DNA of 9,072 nucleotides, taken from contig DCUM01000045.1 in assembly GCA_002327255.1 (NCBI GenBank), positions 1 to 9,072 of the forward strand. Direction: 5' to 3'. This stretch comes from a bacterium UBA2214. GTDB taxonomy: Bacteria > Zhuqueibacterota > Zhuqueibacteria > Residuimicrobiales > Residuimicrobiaceae. Below are positions 1-7,203 of the stretch, piece by piece (positions within the stretch are counted from its first letter, which is position 1; the number at the start of each line of letters is the position of its first letter). Position numbers and translations under genes: made by a program. The notes beneath the pieces were generated by a model. That model was not told the DNA's origin and did no database searches. It was given only the letters and a program-made list of their open reading frames with translations.

Positions 1-392
1 TCGCCGCTGGCCGCCTGGTTGGCGGTCATTTCATAGGGCATGAACTCCTTTTTCAGCACATATTCCCGGGTAGCCGCCGCCGTGGTGATGTGACAGGCGC
101 TGGTATCGCCGAGAAAAATCTGATTCAGGGCAAAGGGCTGCAGATAGCTCTCTGTGAGGGGTTTGATGCCGATGCTGGCAAAATAGCGGCTGATGTAAGC
201 GGCCGCCTTCTCCAGTTCGGGGCTGGGCGTATTGCGCCCGAGCATGGAATCCGCCGCGAGAAAGTTGAGATGCTGTCCGATCTCCGCGGCATCGATCGCC
301 TGCAGGGCGGCGCCGGGTGGTGCGTCACCGCCGGTTTTCAAAAAGCCAAATATACAGAGAAAAGTCAGAAGCGAGGCGGGGCATGTCATCAT
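1..392 (-). CDS. Secreted M28-family metallopeptidase, N-terminal part (cut by window edge)
   Basis: Reading leftward from 392, the frame stays open to the window edge, giving about 130 residues without the C-terminal part. Residues 1-22 form a hydrophobic export signal. It is followed by a block (about residues 38-80) reading HLNFLAADSMLGRNTPSPEL, then AAAYISRYFASIGIKPL. This is the typical N-terminus of bacterial M28 exopeptidases, before their zinc-binding catalytic domain. The family removes N-terminal amino acids with two zinc ions, usually outside the cytoplasm. The metal ligands would lie beyond the edge, so activity cannot be judged. The start chosen is ATG at 392 (a second ATG follows at 389), with AAGGGA-type ribosome binding bases 8 nt upstream. 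An in-frame TTG at 410 would add Lys to the signal peptide but has no Shine-Dalgarno. The gene is divergent from the ABC exporter operon. Family call is fairly secure; substrate unknown. Confidence 0.8.
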   Translation of the reverse strand, partial: MMTCPASLLTFLCIFGFLKTGGDAPPGAALQAIDAAEIGQHLNFLAADSMLGRNTPSPELEKAAAYISRYFASIGIKPLTESYLQPFALNQIFLGDTSACHITTAAATREYVLKKEFMPYEMTANQAASG

Positions 393-406
393 CCAGGCCG
401 TCCCTT

Positions 407-576
407 TCAAATAGATTATCTACGCAAAACCGGTTCGACGGGTTTCATGTAACCGTTAATATAGTCATAACTGATCAAATAATGCAAGAAATCGTTTCAT
501 TTTGCCACAATCAAATAGCTCGGGCACCTGTCATGGATCGCACAGGGAAATGCTTGTCATTGACCAAATTATTTGA
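407..576. promoter_or_regulatory. Four copies of octamer TCAAATA(A/G) in the divergent promoter region
   Basis: The octamer occurs on the plus strand at 407-414 (TCAAATAG), 475-482 (TCAAATAA) and 511-518 (TCAAATAG). It occurs on the minus strand at 569-576 (TTATTTGA on plus). The last copy is half of an 11-bp palindrome, CAAAT-T-ATTTG (565-575), in the spacer of the exporter promoter. The second overlaps the peptidase promoter and the first lies at the peptidase ribosome binding site. A further 8-bp palindrome, AACCGGTT, is at 428-435. The pattern fits operator half-sites for a regulator of both directions. The repeats are seen directly; the regulatory role is inferred, and AT-richness makes chance more likely than in coding DNA. 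Confidence 0.35.
458..487 (-). promoter_or_regulatory. Candidate promoter for the M28 peptidase gene
   Basis: On the minus strand, TTGCAT (482-487) and TATATT (458-463) are separated by 18 nt, a fair match to a sigma70-type promoter. Transcription would start near 451, giving a leader of about 60 nt. One copy of the repeated octamer (475-482) overlaps the spacer and the first base of the -35. The -35 match is modest. Confidence 0.35.
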
Positions 577-582
577 TATATT
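554..582 (+). promoter_or_regulatory. Probable sigma70-type promoter of the ABC exporter operon
   Basis: TTGTCA (554-559) and TATATT (577-582) each match the consensus at five of six positions, with an ideal 17-nt spacer. Transcription would begin near 589-590, giving a leader of about 28 nt. This supports the start at 617, because the in-frame ATG at 533 would lie upstream of the transcript. The spacer contains the palindrome CAAATTATTTG. Confidence 0.55.
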
Positions 583-616
583 ACCGGCTGGATATCAGAG
601 GATCACAGCCACAACC

Positions 617-2452
617 ATGAAAGCATCCACTCAGAAACGTCCGCTCGACAAACCCATTTCCTTCATCCTTTCCTATCTGCGGGGGCATCGAAAAACGCTG
701 GCATTCGGCGCCGTTCTGGTGGCGTTGACCACTTTTTTCCAACTCCTGCCGCCCCTGGTGCTGCGCTACGGGATCGAATACATGGAGTGGCGCGCCGGCA
801 GCACGCAGGCCGCGCTTCCGCCATGGCTGCACGACCGCCTTGCGCCCCATTCTCCCCTGTTCTCGCTTGGGTGTTTTGCGGCGGCGACCGTGCTCCTGGC
901 CGCCATCCAGGGCGTGTTTCGCTACTTTATGCGCAATATCCTCATCGGCACGTCGCGCAAAATCGAATATGAACTCCGTAACGACTATCTGCAGCATCTG
1001 CAGACGCTGTCCGCCTCCTTTTTTCAGCGCAACAAAACCGGTGATCTGATGGCCCGCGCCACCAACGATATGGAAGCCATCCGCTCGATGCTCGGACCGG
1101 GCATCATGCAATTTGCCAGCACCATCGTCATCGGCCTCGTCTCCATCCTCCTCATGGCCGGCATCTCCCTGAAGACCACCCTGTGGTCGCTGCTGCCCAT
1201 GCCCTTTGTGGCCGTGATTGTCTATCGCCAGGTCGGACAGATCGAGCGTCTCTTCGACCGCATCCAGGCGCAGTTCTCGGCCCTGACCGCCAAGGTGCAG
1301 GAAAACCTCTCCGGCATCCGCGTGATCAAGTCGTATGTGCAGGAAACGCATGAAATCGACCATTTTTGCAACCAAAGCAAAGAGTATGTGCGCCGCAATA
1401 TGAAACTGGTGCGCGTCCGCGCCAGTATGTGGGCGACGATCGAATTCCTTCTCGGCATCACGACGCTGACCGCGCTGTGGGTGGGCGGCCGCCAGGTCAT
1501 GACGGGCGCCCTCAGCATCGGCGGACTGGTGGCCTTTCTCGCCTACCTCGCCATGCTGGCGTGGCCGATGATCGCGTTCGGCTGGGTGCTGAACCTGTGG
1601 CAGGAAGGCCTGGCTTCCACCGGACGCATCCTCGCCATCCTGCGCCAGGCGCCGGAAATCGGGGACGATCAGCGCACGGATCATACCCTCACCACCGTGG
1701 CGGGGCGCATCACCTTCCGCGATCTCTCCTTTGCCTATGCGCCGGCTGGCCCCTTCGTGCTCAAACACATCGATCTCGACATCCAGGCCGGCATGACACT
1801 GGCCATCGTCGGCGCCACGGGGTCGGGCAAATCGACCCTGGTGAATCTGATCCCGCGCCTCCAGGAAGCGCCCGAGGGCACGCTGTTGATCGACGGCCGG
1901 CCGATCCGGCACTTTCCCCTGCACATCCTGCGCCGCCACATCGGCATGGTGCCCCAGGAGACATTTTTATTCTCCGACACGCTACAAGACAACATCGCCT
2001 TCGGCGAGGAGGGCGCGGAGCTGGCGGCCATCGAAAATGCGGCCGCGATTTCGCAGATCAAGAGCGATTTCGATCAGTTCCCGGACGGCTACGCCACGGT
2101 CGTCGGTGAACGCGGCATCACCCTCTCCGGCGGGCAAAAGCAGCGCACCGCGATTTCCCGGGCCGTCATCCGTCAACCGGCCATTCTGATTCTGGATGAC
2201 GCACTGTCGGCGGTGGATACCTATACCGAGGAGGAGATCCTGAAGCGGCTGCGGACGGTGATGCGCGATCGCACCACCATTCTGGTTTCGCACCGCATCT
2301 CCACCGTGCGCGACGCGGATCTCATCATTGTCTTGCGGGAAGGCGAGATCATCGAACGCGGCTGCCACGAAGAGCTGCTGGCGCAGCGGGGTGTCTATTA
2401 CGAACTCAACCAGCGCCAGATGCTGGAAGAATCACTGGCGGCCATGGGGTGA
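617..2452 (+). CDS. ABC exporter half-transporter, degenerate-ATP-site subunit (611 aa)
   Basis: A fused membrane/ATPase half-transporter of the multidrug/lipid exporter type. Residues ~25-325 are the type I exporter membrane domain with about six helices (roughly 27-52, 80-104, 165-185, 187-204, 271-295, 301-325). The nucleotide-binding domain follows: Walker A GATGSGKST at 399-407, Q-loop Gln447, signature LSGGQ at 503-507, Walker B ILILDD at 523-528, H-loop His559. The residue after the Walker B Asp is Asp528 instead of the catalytic Glu. This is typical of the impaired-site subunit of heterodimeric exporters such as TM287/288, BmrCD or MdlAB. The ATG at 617 is chosen because the protein then begins in the usual place for the family and a promoter lies just upstream. 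AGAGGA at 597-602 is the likely, rather distant, ribosome binding site. The frame is open upstream to 317, but that extension has no support. The partner gene follows after 7 nt. Exported substrate unknown. Confidence 0.9.
   Translation: MKASTQKRPLDKPISFILSYLRGHRKTLAFGAVLVALTTFFQLLPPLVLRYGIEYMEWRAGSTQAALPPWLHDRLAPHSPLFSLGCFAAATVLLAAIQGVFRYFMRNILIGTSRKIEYELRNDYLQHLQTLSASFFQRNKTGDLMARATNDMEAIRSMLGPGIMQFASTIVIGLVSILLMAGISLKTTLWSLLPMPFVAVIVYRQVGQIERLFDRIQAQFSALTAKVQENLSGIRVIKSYVQETHEIDHFCNQSKEYVRRNMKLVRVRASMWATIEFLLGITTLTALWVGGRQVMTGALSIGGLVAFLAYLAMLAWPMIAFGWVLNLWQEGLASTGRILAILRQAPEIGDDQRTDHTLTTVAGRITFRDLSFAYAPAGPFVLKHIDLDIQAGMTLAIVGATGSGKSTLVNLIPRLQEAPEGTLLIDGRPIRHFPLHILRRHIGMVPQETFLFSDTLQDNIAFGEEGAELAAIENAAAISQIKSDFDQFPDGYATVVGERGITLSGGQKQRTAISRAVIRQPAILILDDALSAVDTYTEEEILKRLRTVMRDRTTILVSHRISTVRDADLIIVLREGEIIERGCHEELLAQRGVYYELNQRQMLEESLAAMG
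2446..2452 (+). promoter_or_regulatory. Ribosome binding site overlapping the upstream stop codon
   Basis: GGGGTGA ends in the TGA stop of the first ABC gene and lies 7 nt before ATG 2460. It favours 2460 over the in-frame ATG at 2466 and over the much longer open frame beginning at 2328. The arrangement suggests translational coupling of the two subunits. Confidence 0.6.
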
Positions 2453-2459
2453 AACGGCG

Positions 2460-4229
2460 ATGAGCATGCATGAAGATGAAATCATGGGCAAAGCCTACGA
2501 CAGCCGTCTGATGAAACGGCTGTTGCGCTACCTCCTCCCCTACCGCTGGCAGGTCGTGATCGCGGTGATCATTCTGCTCATCGGCTCGCTGGCGGAGTTG
2601 ATGCTGCCCTGGCTCACCAAGGTGGCCATCGATAAATACATCGCGACGAAAGCGCTGCGCGGCCTGGCGCTGATCGCCCTCCTTTATTTCATGGTGCTGC
2701 TGGTGCAGATGGTGTTCGGGTTTCTGCAGACCTGGTTGACGCAGAGGATCGGGCAGAAAGTCATGTACGATCTGCGCAACGAGATTTTCAGTCATGTGCA
2801 GCGCCTGCCGCTCTCCTATTTCGACAAGAATCCCGTCGGCCGCATCGTCACCCGCGTCACCAACGACGTCGAGACCCTCAACAGCATGCTCTCCAGCGGC
2901 GTGGTGACCATCTTTGGCGATGTCTTTGTGCTCCTCGGCATCGTCGTCATCATGCTGCTCTTCAACTGGCGCCTGGCGCTGCTGACGTTCACGGTGCTGC
3001 CGCTGATCCTGTACGCCAGCCACTGGTTCCGCATCCACGTGCGCGAGTCGTTCCGGCAGGTGCGCATCCGCATCGCGCGCATCAACAGCTATCTCCAGGA
3101 GAACATCATGGGGATGGCCACGGTGCAGATATTCAACCGCGAAAAGAAAAACTTTCAGCGCTTCGACGCGCTCAACGCCGATCATCTCCAGGCCTATCTC
3201 CAGACCATCTACTACTATGCGGTTTTTTATCCGGTGATCGAATTGATCAGCGCCGCGGCCATCGCCCTGATTTTGTGGTACGGCGGCTTGCAGGTCATCG
3301 ATGGCGCGCTGACGCTGGGCGTGGTGGTCGCGTTTATCCAGTATGCGCAGCGTTTCTTTCAACCAATCCGCGATCTCTCGGAAAAATATAACCTGATGCA
3401 GGCGGCCATGGCCTCCAGTGAACGCATCTTCAAGTTGCTGGATACCCCGCAACAGGCTTTTGTGCCGCAAGAGGCCCTCGCGCTGCCGCCCGCCTGCGGC
3501 GAGATCGAATTCCGCGACGTCTCGTTCGGCTACAACGAATCGGAAGAGGTGCTCAAAAAAATCAGTTTCAGGATCAACTGCGGCGAAAAAGTGGCGATCG
3601 TCGGCGCCACCGGCGCGGGCAAAACCACCCTCATCAATCTCATCAACCGCATGTATGAACCTACCCACGGCCGGATTCTGCTCGATGGCGTCGATACGCA
3701 GCGCATGGCCCTGGCGCAGCTGCGCAGGCGGGTGCGCATGGTGCTCCAGGATGTCTTTATTTTCTCCGGCACGGTGGAATACAACATCCGCCTCGGCGAT
3801 CAATCGGTCCCCATGGAGCGGGTCATCCAGGCCGCCAAAGACGTCCGCGCCGATGACTTTATCAGCCGTCTGCCCGAAGGCTACCAGACAGAATTGAGCG
3901 AACGCGGCAGCAACCTCTCGGTGGGACAGAAACAGTTGATCTCTTTCGCCCGCGCCCTGGTCTTCGACCCGGAAATTCTCATCATGGACGAAGCCACCTC
4001 ATCGGTCGACACCGAAACCGAAATTCTGCTGCGCGAAGCCACCAACCGCCTCATGACCGGGAGAACCTCCCTCATCATCGCGCACCGCCTGTCGACGATT
4101 CAAAACGTCGACTGGATTCTCGTGCTGCACAAAGGCGAAGTGCGCGAAATGGGCACCCATGAAGAGCTTTTGGCGCAAAAGGGCATCTATTACCGCCTCT
4201 ATCAGTTGCAGTACCATTTCAACCATTAG
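2460..4229 (+). CDS. ABC exporter half-transporter, catalytic-site subunit (589 aa)
   Basis: Second half-transporter of the pair. Residues ~25-310 are the exporter membrane domain, with a coupling region around LSYFDKNPVGRIVTRVTND at 118-136. The ATPase domain has Walker A GATGAGKTT at 382-390, Q-loop Gln430, signature LSVGQ at 486-490, Walker B ILIMDE at 506-511 with the catalytic Glu511, and H-loop His542. Its Walker A/B are intact while its signature has Val for the first Gly of LSGGQ; the partner shows the reverse. In a head-to-tail dimer this yields one complete ATP site (Walker motifs here, LSGGQ from the partner) and one double-defective site. This strongly implies an obligate heterodimer. 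The gene begins 7 nt after its partner and ends 30 nt before the amylase gene. The family is related to MdlB/BmrD/TM288-type exporters. Drug, lipid or peptide export are all possible. Confidence 0.92.
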   Translation: MSMHEDEIMGKAYDSRLMKRLLRYLLPYRWQVVIAVIILLIGSLAELMLPWLTKVAIDKYIATKALRGLALIALLYFMVLLVQMVFGFLQTWLTQRIGQKVMYDLRNEIFSHVQRLPLSYFDKNPVGRIVTRVTNDVETLNSMLSSGVVTIFGDVFVLLGIVVIMLLFNWRLALLTFTVLPLILYASHWFRIHVRESFRQVRIRIARINSYLQENIMGMATVQIFNREKKNFQRFDALNADHLQAYLQTIYYYAVFYPVIELISAAAIALILWYGGLQVIDGALTLGVVVAFIQYAQRFFQPIRDLSEKYNLMQAAMASSERIFKLLDTPQQAFVPQEALALPPACGEIEFRDVSFGYNESEEVLKKISFRINCGEKVAIVGATGAGKTTLINLINRMYEPTHGRILLDGVDTQRMALAQLRRRVRMVLQDVFIFSGTVEYNIRLGDQSVPMERVIQAAKDVRADDFISRLPEGYQTELSERGSNLSVGQKQLISFARALVFDPEILIMDEATSSVDTETEILLREATNRLMTGRTSLIIAHRLSTIQNVDWILVLHKGEVREMGTHEELLAQKGIYYRLYQLQYHFNH

Positions 4230-4250
4230 CCTCGATGCCGCCATCGGGAC

Positions 4251-4257
4251 AGGAGGG
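4251..4257 (+). promoter_or_regulatory. Strong but closely spaced ribosome binding site of the GH13 gene
   Basis: AGGAGGG is close to the ideal Shine-Dalgarno, but only 2-3 nt separate it from ATG 4260, shorter than the usual 5-9. No alternative in-frame ATG nearby would keep the lipoprotein signal intact, so 4260 is kept. Confidence 0.55.
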
Positions 4258-4259
4258 CT

Positions 4260-6218
4260 ATGAGCAACAGGAATCACTCTCTCCGCTTCATCACAGGCAC
4301 GAGCCTGCACGCAGCGGTGTTGCTGTTATGGATCGCGCTCTCCGCCTGCAGCGCTGCACGCGATGCGGTTTGGAAACCGCGCTGCATCTTGACGCAGTCG
4401 CCGCATCCCCGGAAACACATCGATTGGTCCAGAGAAAACATCTACTTTCTCCTCATCGACCGTTTCCACAACGGCGATCCCGGCAACGACGCGGGCAACC
4501 ATCCCGCCAGTTACGTGCCATATGATCCGCAGCAGAAAAATCATGAAGCGTTGAAGACCTATCAGGGCGGCGACCTCCAGGGCGTCATCGACCGGCTCGA
4601 TTATCTCCACGGCCTCGGCGTGACCACGCTCTGGCTCTCGCCGGTGTTCGACAACAGCGACAGCTCTTTCATGGGCTGGTGGCCCTATCACGGCTATCAT
4701 CCCATCGATTTTTACAGCGTCGACGAACATTTCGGCGACATGGCGTTGCTCAAACGGCTGGTGCAGGAGGCGCACGGCCGCGGCATGAAGGTACTCCTCG
4801 ATATGATCTACAACCATGTCGCCCCGGATCACCCCTGGGTGACGGATATGCGGCTGTGGGAGGATGCCGGCTATAAACACTGGTTCCATCCCCACAGCGG
4901 CAGCGACGGCAGCACCAGCATTCAGGACTGGGGGGATCAGGAGCAGCTGGAAAAGCGCGAACTCAACGGCCTGCCTGATTTGGACCAGGCGAATCCGGAA
5001 GTCTATGCGTTTCTGTTCGATGTCTCGAAATACTGGATTACGGAAACCAATTGCGATGGCTTCCGGCTGGACGCGGTCAAGCACATATCGCCCGATTTTT
5101 GGCGCAGGATTTGCGCCGACCTCCACGCTTTTGCGGGGGAGGATTTTCTCCTCCTCGGCGAGGTATTTGCCGGAGAGACAGACTATGTGGCGCGCTATGA
5201 GAACCTGGGCTTCAACGCCCTCTTTGACATACCGCTCTATTATACCATCAACCGCGTCTTTGCCCAGGGCGGGGTGATGCCGCTGCTGAGCGAGCAGACT
5301 GCCCAAAACCGCGCGGCCTACAAGAACGTCCTGCTCTCGCAGGTGATCGACAACCACGACGTCGCCCGCTTCAGTCACTGGGCGGGCACCGACGCCGGAG
5401 AAAAGATGCGGATGGCGCTGGCATACGCGTTTTCGCAGCCGGGGATTCCGATGCTCTATTACGGCAACGAAGTGGCGCTGGAGGGCGCGGCGGCGGCGCA
5501 TGAGCAGACCGGCTCGGGCCAGGATTATCTCAACCGCTTGCCCATGCCCTGGGAGCGCGTTGCAGGCGCCGATGCGGATCTGGTGGATTACACCCGGCGG
5601 ATCGTGCAGTTGCGCCATGCGCATGCGGCGCTGCGCAGTACCAACCTGGCCGAAGTGTATCAGGATTACGGGGTCTATGCCTATGTCAAATACACGGCGG
5701 AAGAGGCGCTGCTGCTGGTTTTCTCGAATTCTTCGGTCGCCGAATCGCGCGCGATCCCGCTGCCCCGCGGGGTGTTTGCCGCGCCATCGTCCTGGCGGGA
5801 ATTGCTCGACGGCGGCCTGCATCGCAGTGAAAACGACACCCTGCACCTGGCGCTGGCGCCGTATGAGGTCATGATCCTCTCGCCGCAAGACCACTGGCGG
5901 CCGCACAAGCTCATTGCCATGCCGTGGCGCTGCGATTTCACGCCGCGTATCAGCGCCGACATGAAATGGATCACGTTCAGCTACTCGGGGCAAGCGCAAA
6001 GCGTGGTGGTGGCGGGTGATTTCAACGGCTGGTCGGCGGCGACGCATCCGCTGACCCGGTCGCCTTATGGAGTCTGGGAGGTATCACTGCCGCTGAAGAA
6101 GGGCCGCTACCGCTACAAGCTGGTGCTCGACGGCAGCCGTTGGCTTCCCGATCCCGGCGCTGCGGAGAGCGAACTGGATCCCTACGGAGACCAGAATTCG
6201 GTGATCAGCGTGGAGTAA
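4260..6218 (+). CDS. GH13 alpha-amylase-family lipoprotein with C-terminal CBM48-like domain (652 aa)
   Basis: A glycoside hydrolase family 13 enzyme that should cleave or rearrange alpha-glucans (starch, glycogen, maltodextrin) outside the cytoplasm. Residues 1-30 are a lipoprotein signal with lipobox LSAC; Cys30 would be lipidated. The (beta/alpha)8 domain covers ~55-450 and carries all the hallmark regions: VI GVTTLWLSPVF (120-130), I DMIYNH (181-186), V LPDLD (238-242), II GFRLDAVKH (267-275, nucleophile Asp271), III LLGEV (acid/base Glu301), IV NHD (365-367) and VII GIPMLYYGNE (395-404). A beta-sandwich domain C spans ~460-545. Residues ~575-652 resemble a CBM48/AMPK-type glycogen-binding domain, with GDFNGW at 586-591 and YRYKLVLDG at 617-625. 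CBM48 is usually N-terminal in GH13 enzymes, so this order is less common. The catalytic residues are intact, so activity is expected; exact specificity (amylase, neopullulanase, cyclomaltodextrinase) is unresolved. Probably co-transcribed with the exporter genes. Confidence 0.92.
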   Translation: MSNRNHSLRFITGTSLHAAVLLLWIALSACSAARDAVWKPRCILTQSPHPRKHIDWSRENIYFLLIDRFHNGDPGNDAGNHPASYVPYDPQQKNHEALKTYQGGDLQGVIDRLDYLHGLGVTTLWLSPVFDNSDSSFMGWWPYHGYHPIDFYSVDEHFGDMALLKRLVQEAHGRGMKVLLDMIYNHVAPDHPWVTDMRLWEDAGYKHWFHPHSGSDGSTSIQDWGDQEQLEKRELNGLPDLDQANPEVYAFLFDVSKYWITETNCDGFRLDAVKHISPDFWRRICADLHAFAGEDFLLLGEVFAGETDYVARYENLGFNALFDIPLYYTINRVFAQGGVMPLLSEQTAQNRAAYKNVLLSQVIDNHDVARFSHWAGTDAGEKMRMALAYAFSQPGIPMLYYGNEVALEGAAAAHEQTGSGQDYLNRLPMPWERVAGADADLVDYTRRIVQLRHAHAALRSTNLAEVYQDYGVYAYVKYTAEEALLLVFSNSSVAESRAIPLPRGVFAAPSSWRELLDGGLHRSENDTLHLALAPYEVMILSPQDHWRPHKLIAMPWRCDFTPRISADMKWITFSYSGQAQSVVVAGDFNGWSAATHPLTRSPYGVWEVSLPLKKGRYRYKLVLDGSRWLPDPGAAESELDPYGDQNSVISVE

Positions 6219-6233
6219 AGTCGGTAAAGTCGG
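6216..6233 (+). repeat. 9-bp tandem duplication overlapping the GH13 stop codon
   Basis: TAAAGTCGG occurs at 6216-6224 and again at 6225-6233. The first copy includes the TAA stop of the GH13 gene, and the second runs into the outer base of the left terminal repeat of the mobile element. It may reflect insertion-site slippage or be part of the element's left end. No matching sequence is seen outside the right end. Confidence 0.6.
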
Positions 6234-6249
6234 GGTCGGACCAGGACAA
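6233..6249 (+). repeat. Left terminal inverted repeat of the RAYT element
   Basis: GGGTCGGACCAGGACAA is the inverse complement of 7204-7220 except for one base (G at 6244). It contains the small interrupted palindrome GGTC-G-GACC, which could form a mini-hairpin recognised by the transposase. Confidence 0.8.
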
Positions 6250-6287
6250 CCTATTAAAAATCATTTATTTATTTGGTTTTTGTTTTG

Positions 6288-6315
6288 AAAATTGAGCACA
6301 AAAAACATCAATTTT
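6288..6315 (-). terminator. AT-rich inverted repeat downstream of the transposase gene (weak terminator candidate)
   Basis: AAAATTGA (6288-6295) and TCAATTTT (6308-6315) form a perfect 8-bp inverted repeat with a 12-nt loop, 13 nt beyond the transposase stop codon. The stem has few G/C pairs, so it would be a weak intrinsic terminator at best. It may instead be a structural part of the element end. Confidence 0.2.
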
Positions 6316-6328
6316 AGGGCAAAAGTGA

Positions 6329-7111
6329 TTATGAAATTTTCACTTCATTATTTCCTGGCAATACATGGATGATAGCAGGAGCAAGAGTTCGAGTTCGATA
6401 AAAACCAGCGGGCTCACGCAGAATATAGATATCTTTCTCATTCTCGATGTCATGCCTGCGCCCGCGACTCCCCATTTTTTCCTGGTACCGCTGAATAAAA
6501 GTCTCACATCCCACCGCAAGTCCTTCGCTCCAATATGCTTCTCGCGGCAGGCCCAGCAGCTTTTCCTCTATTGCCCTTGCATAGATTCGCCGAAACTCAT
6601 CAAGTTGCGCGATTCTGAGGTTCTGCAGGACAGCATCCATATCGATTATTTTATATTGGGATGTCCCAGCCATCAGTTCCTGATATCCGCAAAAATGCCA
6701 TTCGGCAGGATGTCGAACTACGCCGGCACGGACCATGTTGAGATCGATATATGCCATGCAATTCAATAAATATCCTTCCGTGTCGATCGCTGTGGCGTGA
6801 TATCGGTCTTGCCAAAAAGCTCCGGTACGTCCTTTGTATTCGTTGTATTCTTGTCCTGTTCGTCCTGCGATGAGCTGCATGCTTTTTGCGATATTGACCG
6901 CTGATCTACTCGAAGATAAAATCAGATGGATATGGTTCATGGTGACGGTATAGTTGAGGACGATTAGGTGAAATCGTGATTTTGCCTCAGAGAGCCACTC
7001 AAGCCATCGTCTTTTTGTCCAATCGAATTTGAGCAAAAATGTGCGATCGTGGCACCGATGGGTGATATGATAGCAATACCCTGGCAGAAAGTTGCGATTT
7101 GCGCGCGGCAT
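6329..7111 (-). CDS. REP-associated-type tyrosine (Y1/HUH) transposase, 260 aa
   Basis: A single-strand DNA transposase of the Y1 (IS200/RAYT-like) superfamily, which nicks DNA with one tyrosine and a metal bound by a His-x-His motif. The opening MPRANRNFLPGYCYHITHRC is the standard start of this family. HUH is His60-Ile-His62 in MNHIHLIL. A block GAFWQDRYHA lies at 98-107. The likely catalytic tyrosine is Tyr121 in YIDLNMVRAGVV (commonly LNPVRAG; here Met for Pro), with Tyr114 the alternative. The C-terminal part (~170-235) has the family's usual EAYWSEGLAVG and LREPAGFY stretches, so the protein looks full length and possibly active. A TTG codon at 7141 would give 270 residues, but ATG 7111 matches the family start and has AGGAGTGG about 10 nt upstream. 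It lies alone between terminal inverted repeats. Confidence 0.9.
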   Translation of the reverse strand: MPRANRNFLPGYCYHITHRCHDRTFLLKFDWTKRRWLEWLSEAKSRFHLIVLNYTVTMNHIHLILSSSRSAVNIAKSMQLIAGRTGQEYNEYKGRTGAFWQDRYHATAIDTEGYLLNCMAYIDLNMVRAGVVRHPAEWHFCGYQELMAGTSQYKIIDMDAVLQNLRIAQLDEFRRIYARAIEEKLLGLPREAYWSEGLAVGCETFIQRYQEKMGSRGRRHDIENEKDIYILREPAGFYRTRTLAPAIIHVLPGNNEVKIS

Positions 7112-7121
7112 TTTAAAATTG

Positions 7122-7129
7122 CCACTCCT
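7122..7129 (-). promoter_or_regulatory. Ribosome binding site deciding the transposase start
   Basis: AGGAGTGG on the minus strand lies about 10 nt before ATG 7111 and downstream of the alternative TTG at 7141. It therefore supports the shorter protein. Confidence 0.5.
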
Positions 7130-7149
7130 GTGATGACTCAAGTATATAA

Positions 7150-7179
7150 TTTATAAGGGACATTTTAATTCGACACCAA
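7150..7179 (-). promoter_or_regulatory. Candidate promoter of the transposase gene
   Basis: On the minus strand, TTGGTG (7174-7179) and TATAAA (7150-7155) are 18 nt apart, inside the element between its right terminal repeat and the gene. The region is very AT-rich, so chance matches are likely. Confidence 0.3.
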
Positions 7180-7203
7180 GTTATCTTATTTTAAATCAAT
7201 ATA

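Noticed and set aside
90..452. Plus-strand open frame of 120 codons at the left end
   Set aside because: It is antisense to the M28 peptidase, whose N-terminal sequence is recognisable, and itself shows no known motif.
317..616. Upstream extension of the first ABC protein by 100 residues
   Set aside because: It would cross the divergent promoter region and part of the peptidase gene, has no family similarity and no ribosome binding site; the predicted promoter at 554-582 lies downstream of most of it.
581..1939. Long minus-strand open frame opposite the first ABC gene (similar ones opposite 2406-3803 and 4326-6047)
   Set aside because: These lie antisense to clear, motif-rich genes. Their translations are His/Arg/Asp-rich low-complexity sequence with no domain, typical of shadow frames in GC-rich DNA.
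617..6218. Phage-defence or toxin-export system
   Set aside because: No nuclease, toxin, peptide precursor, leader-peptide protease domain or immunity-like gene accompanies the exporter pair.
6365..6769. Plus-strand open frame of 134 codons inside the mobile element
   Set aside because: It is antisense to the transposase gene, which has clear family motifs throughout.
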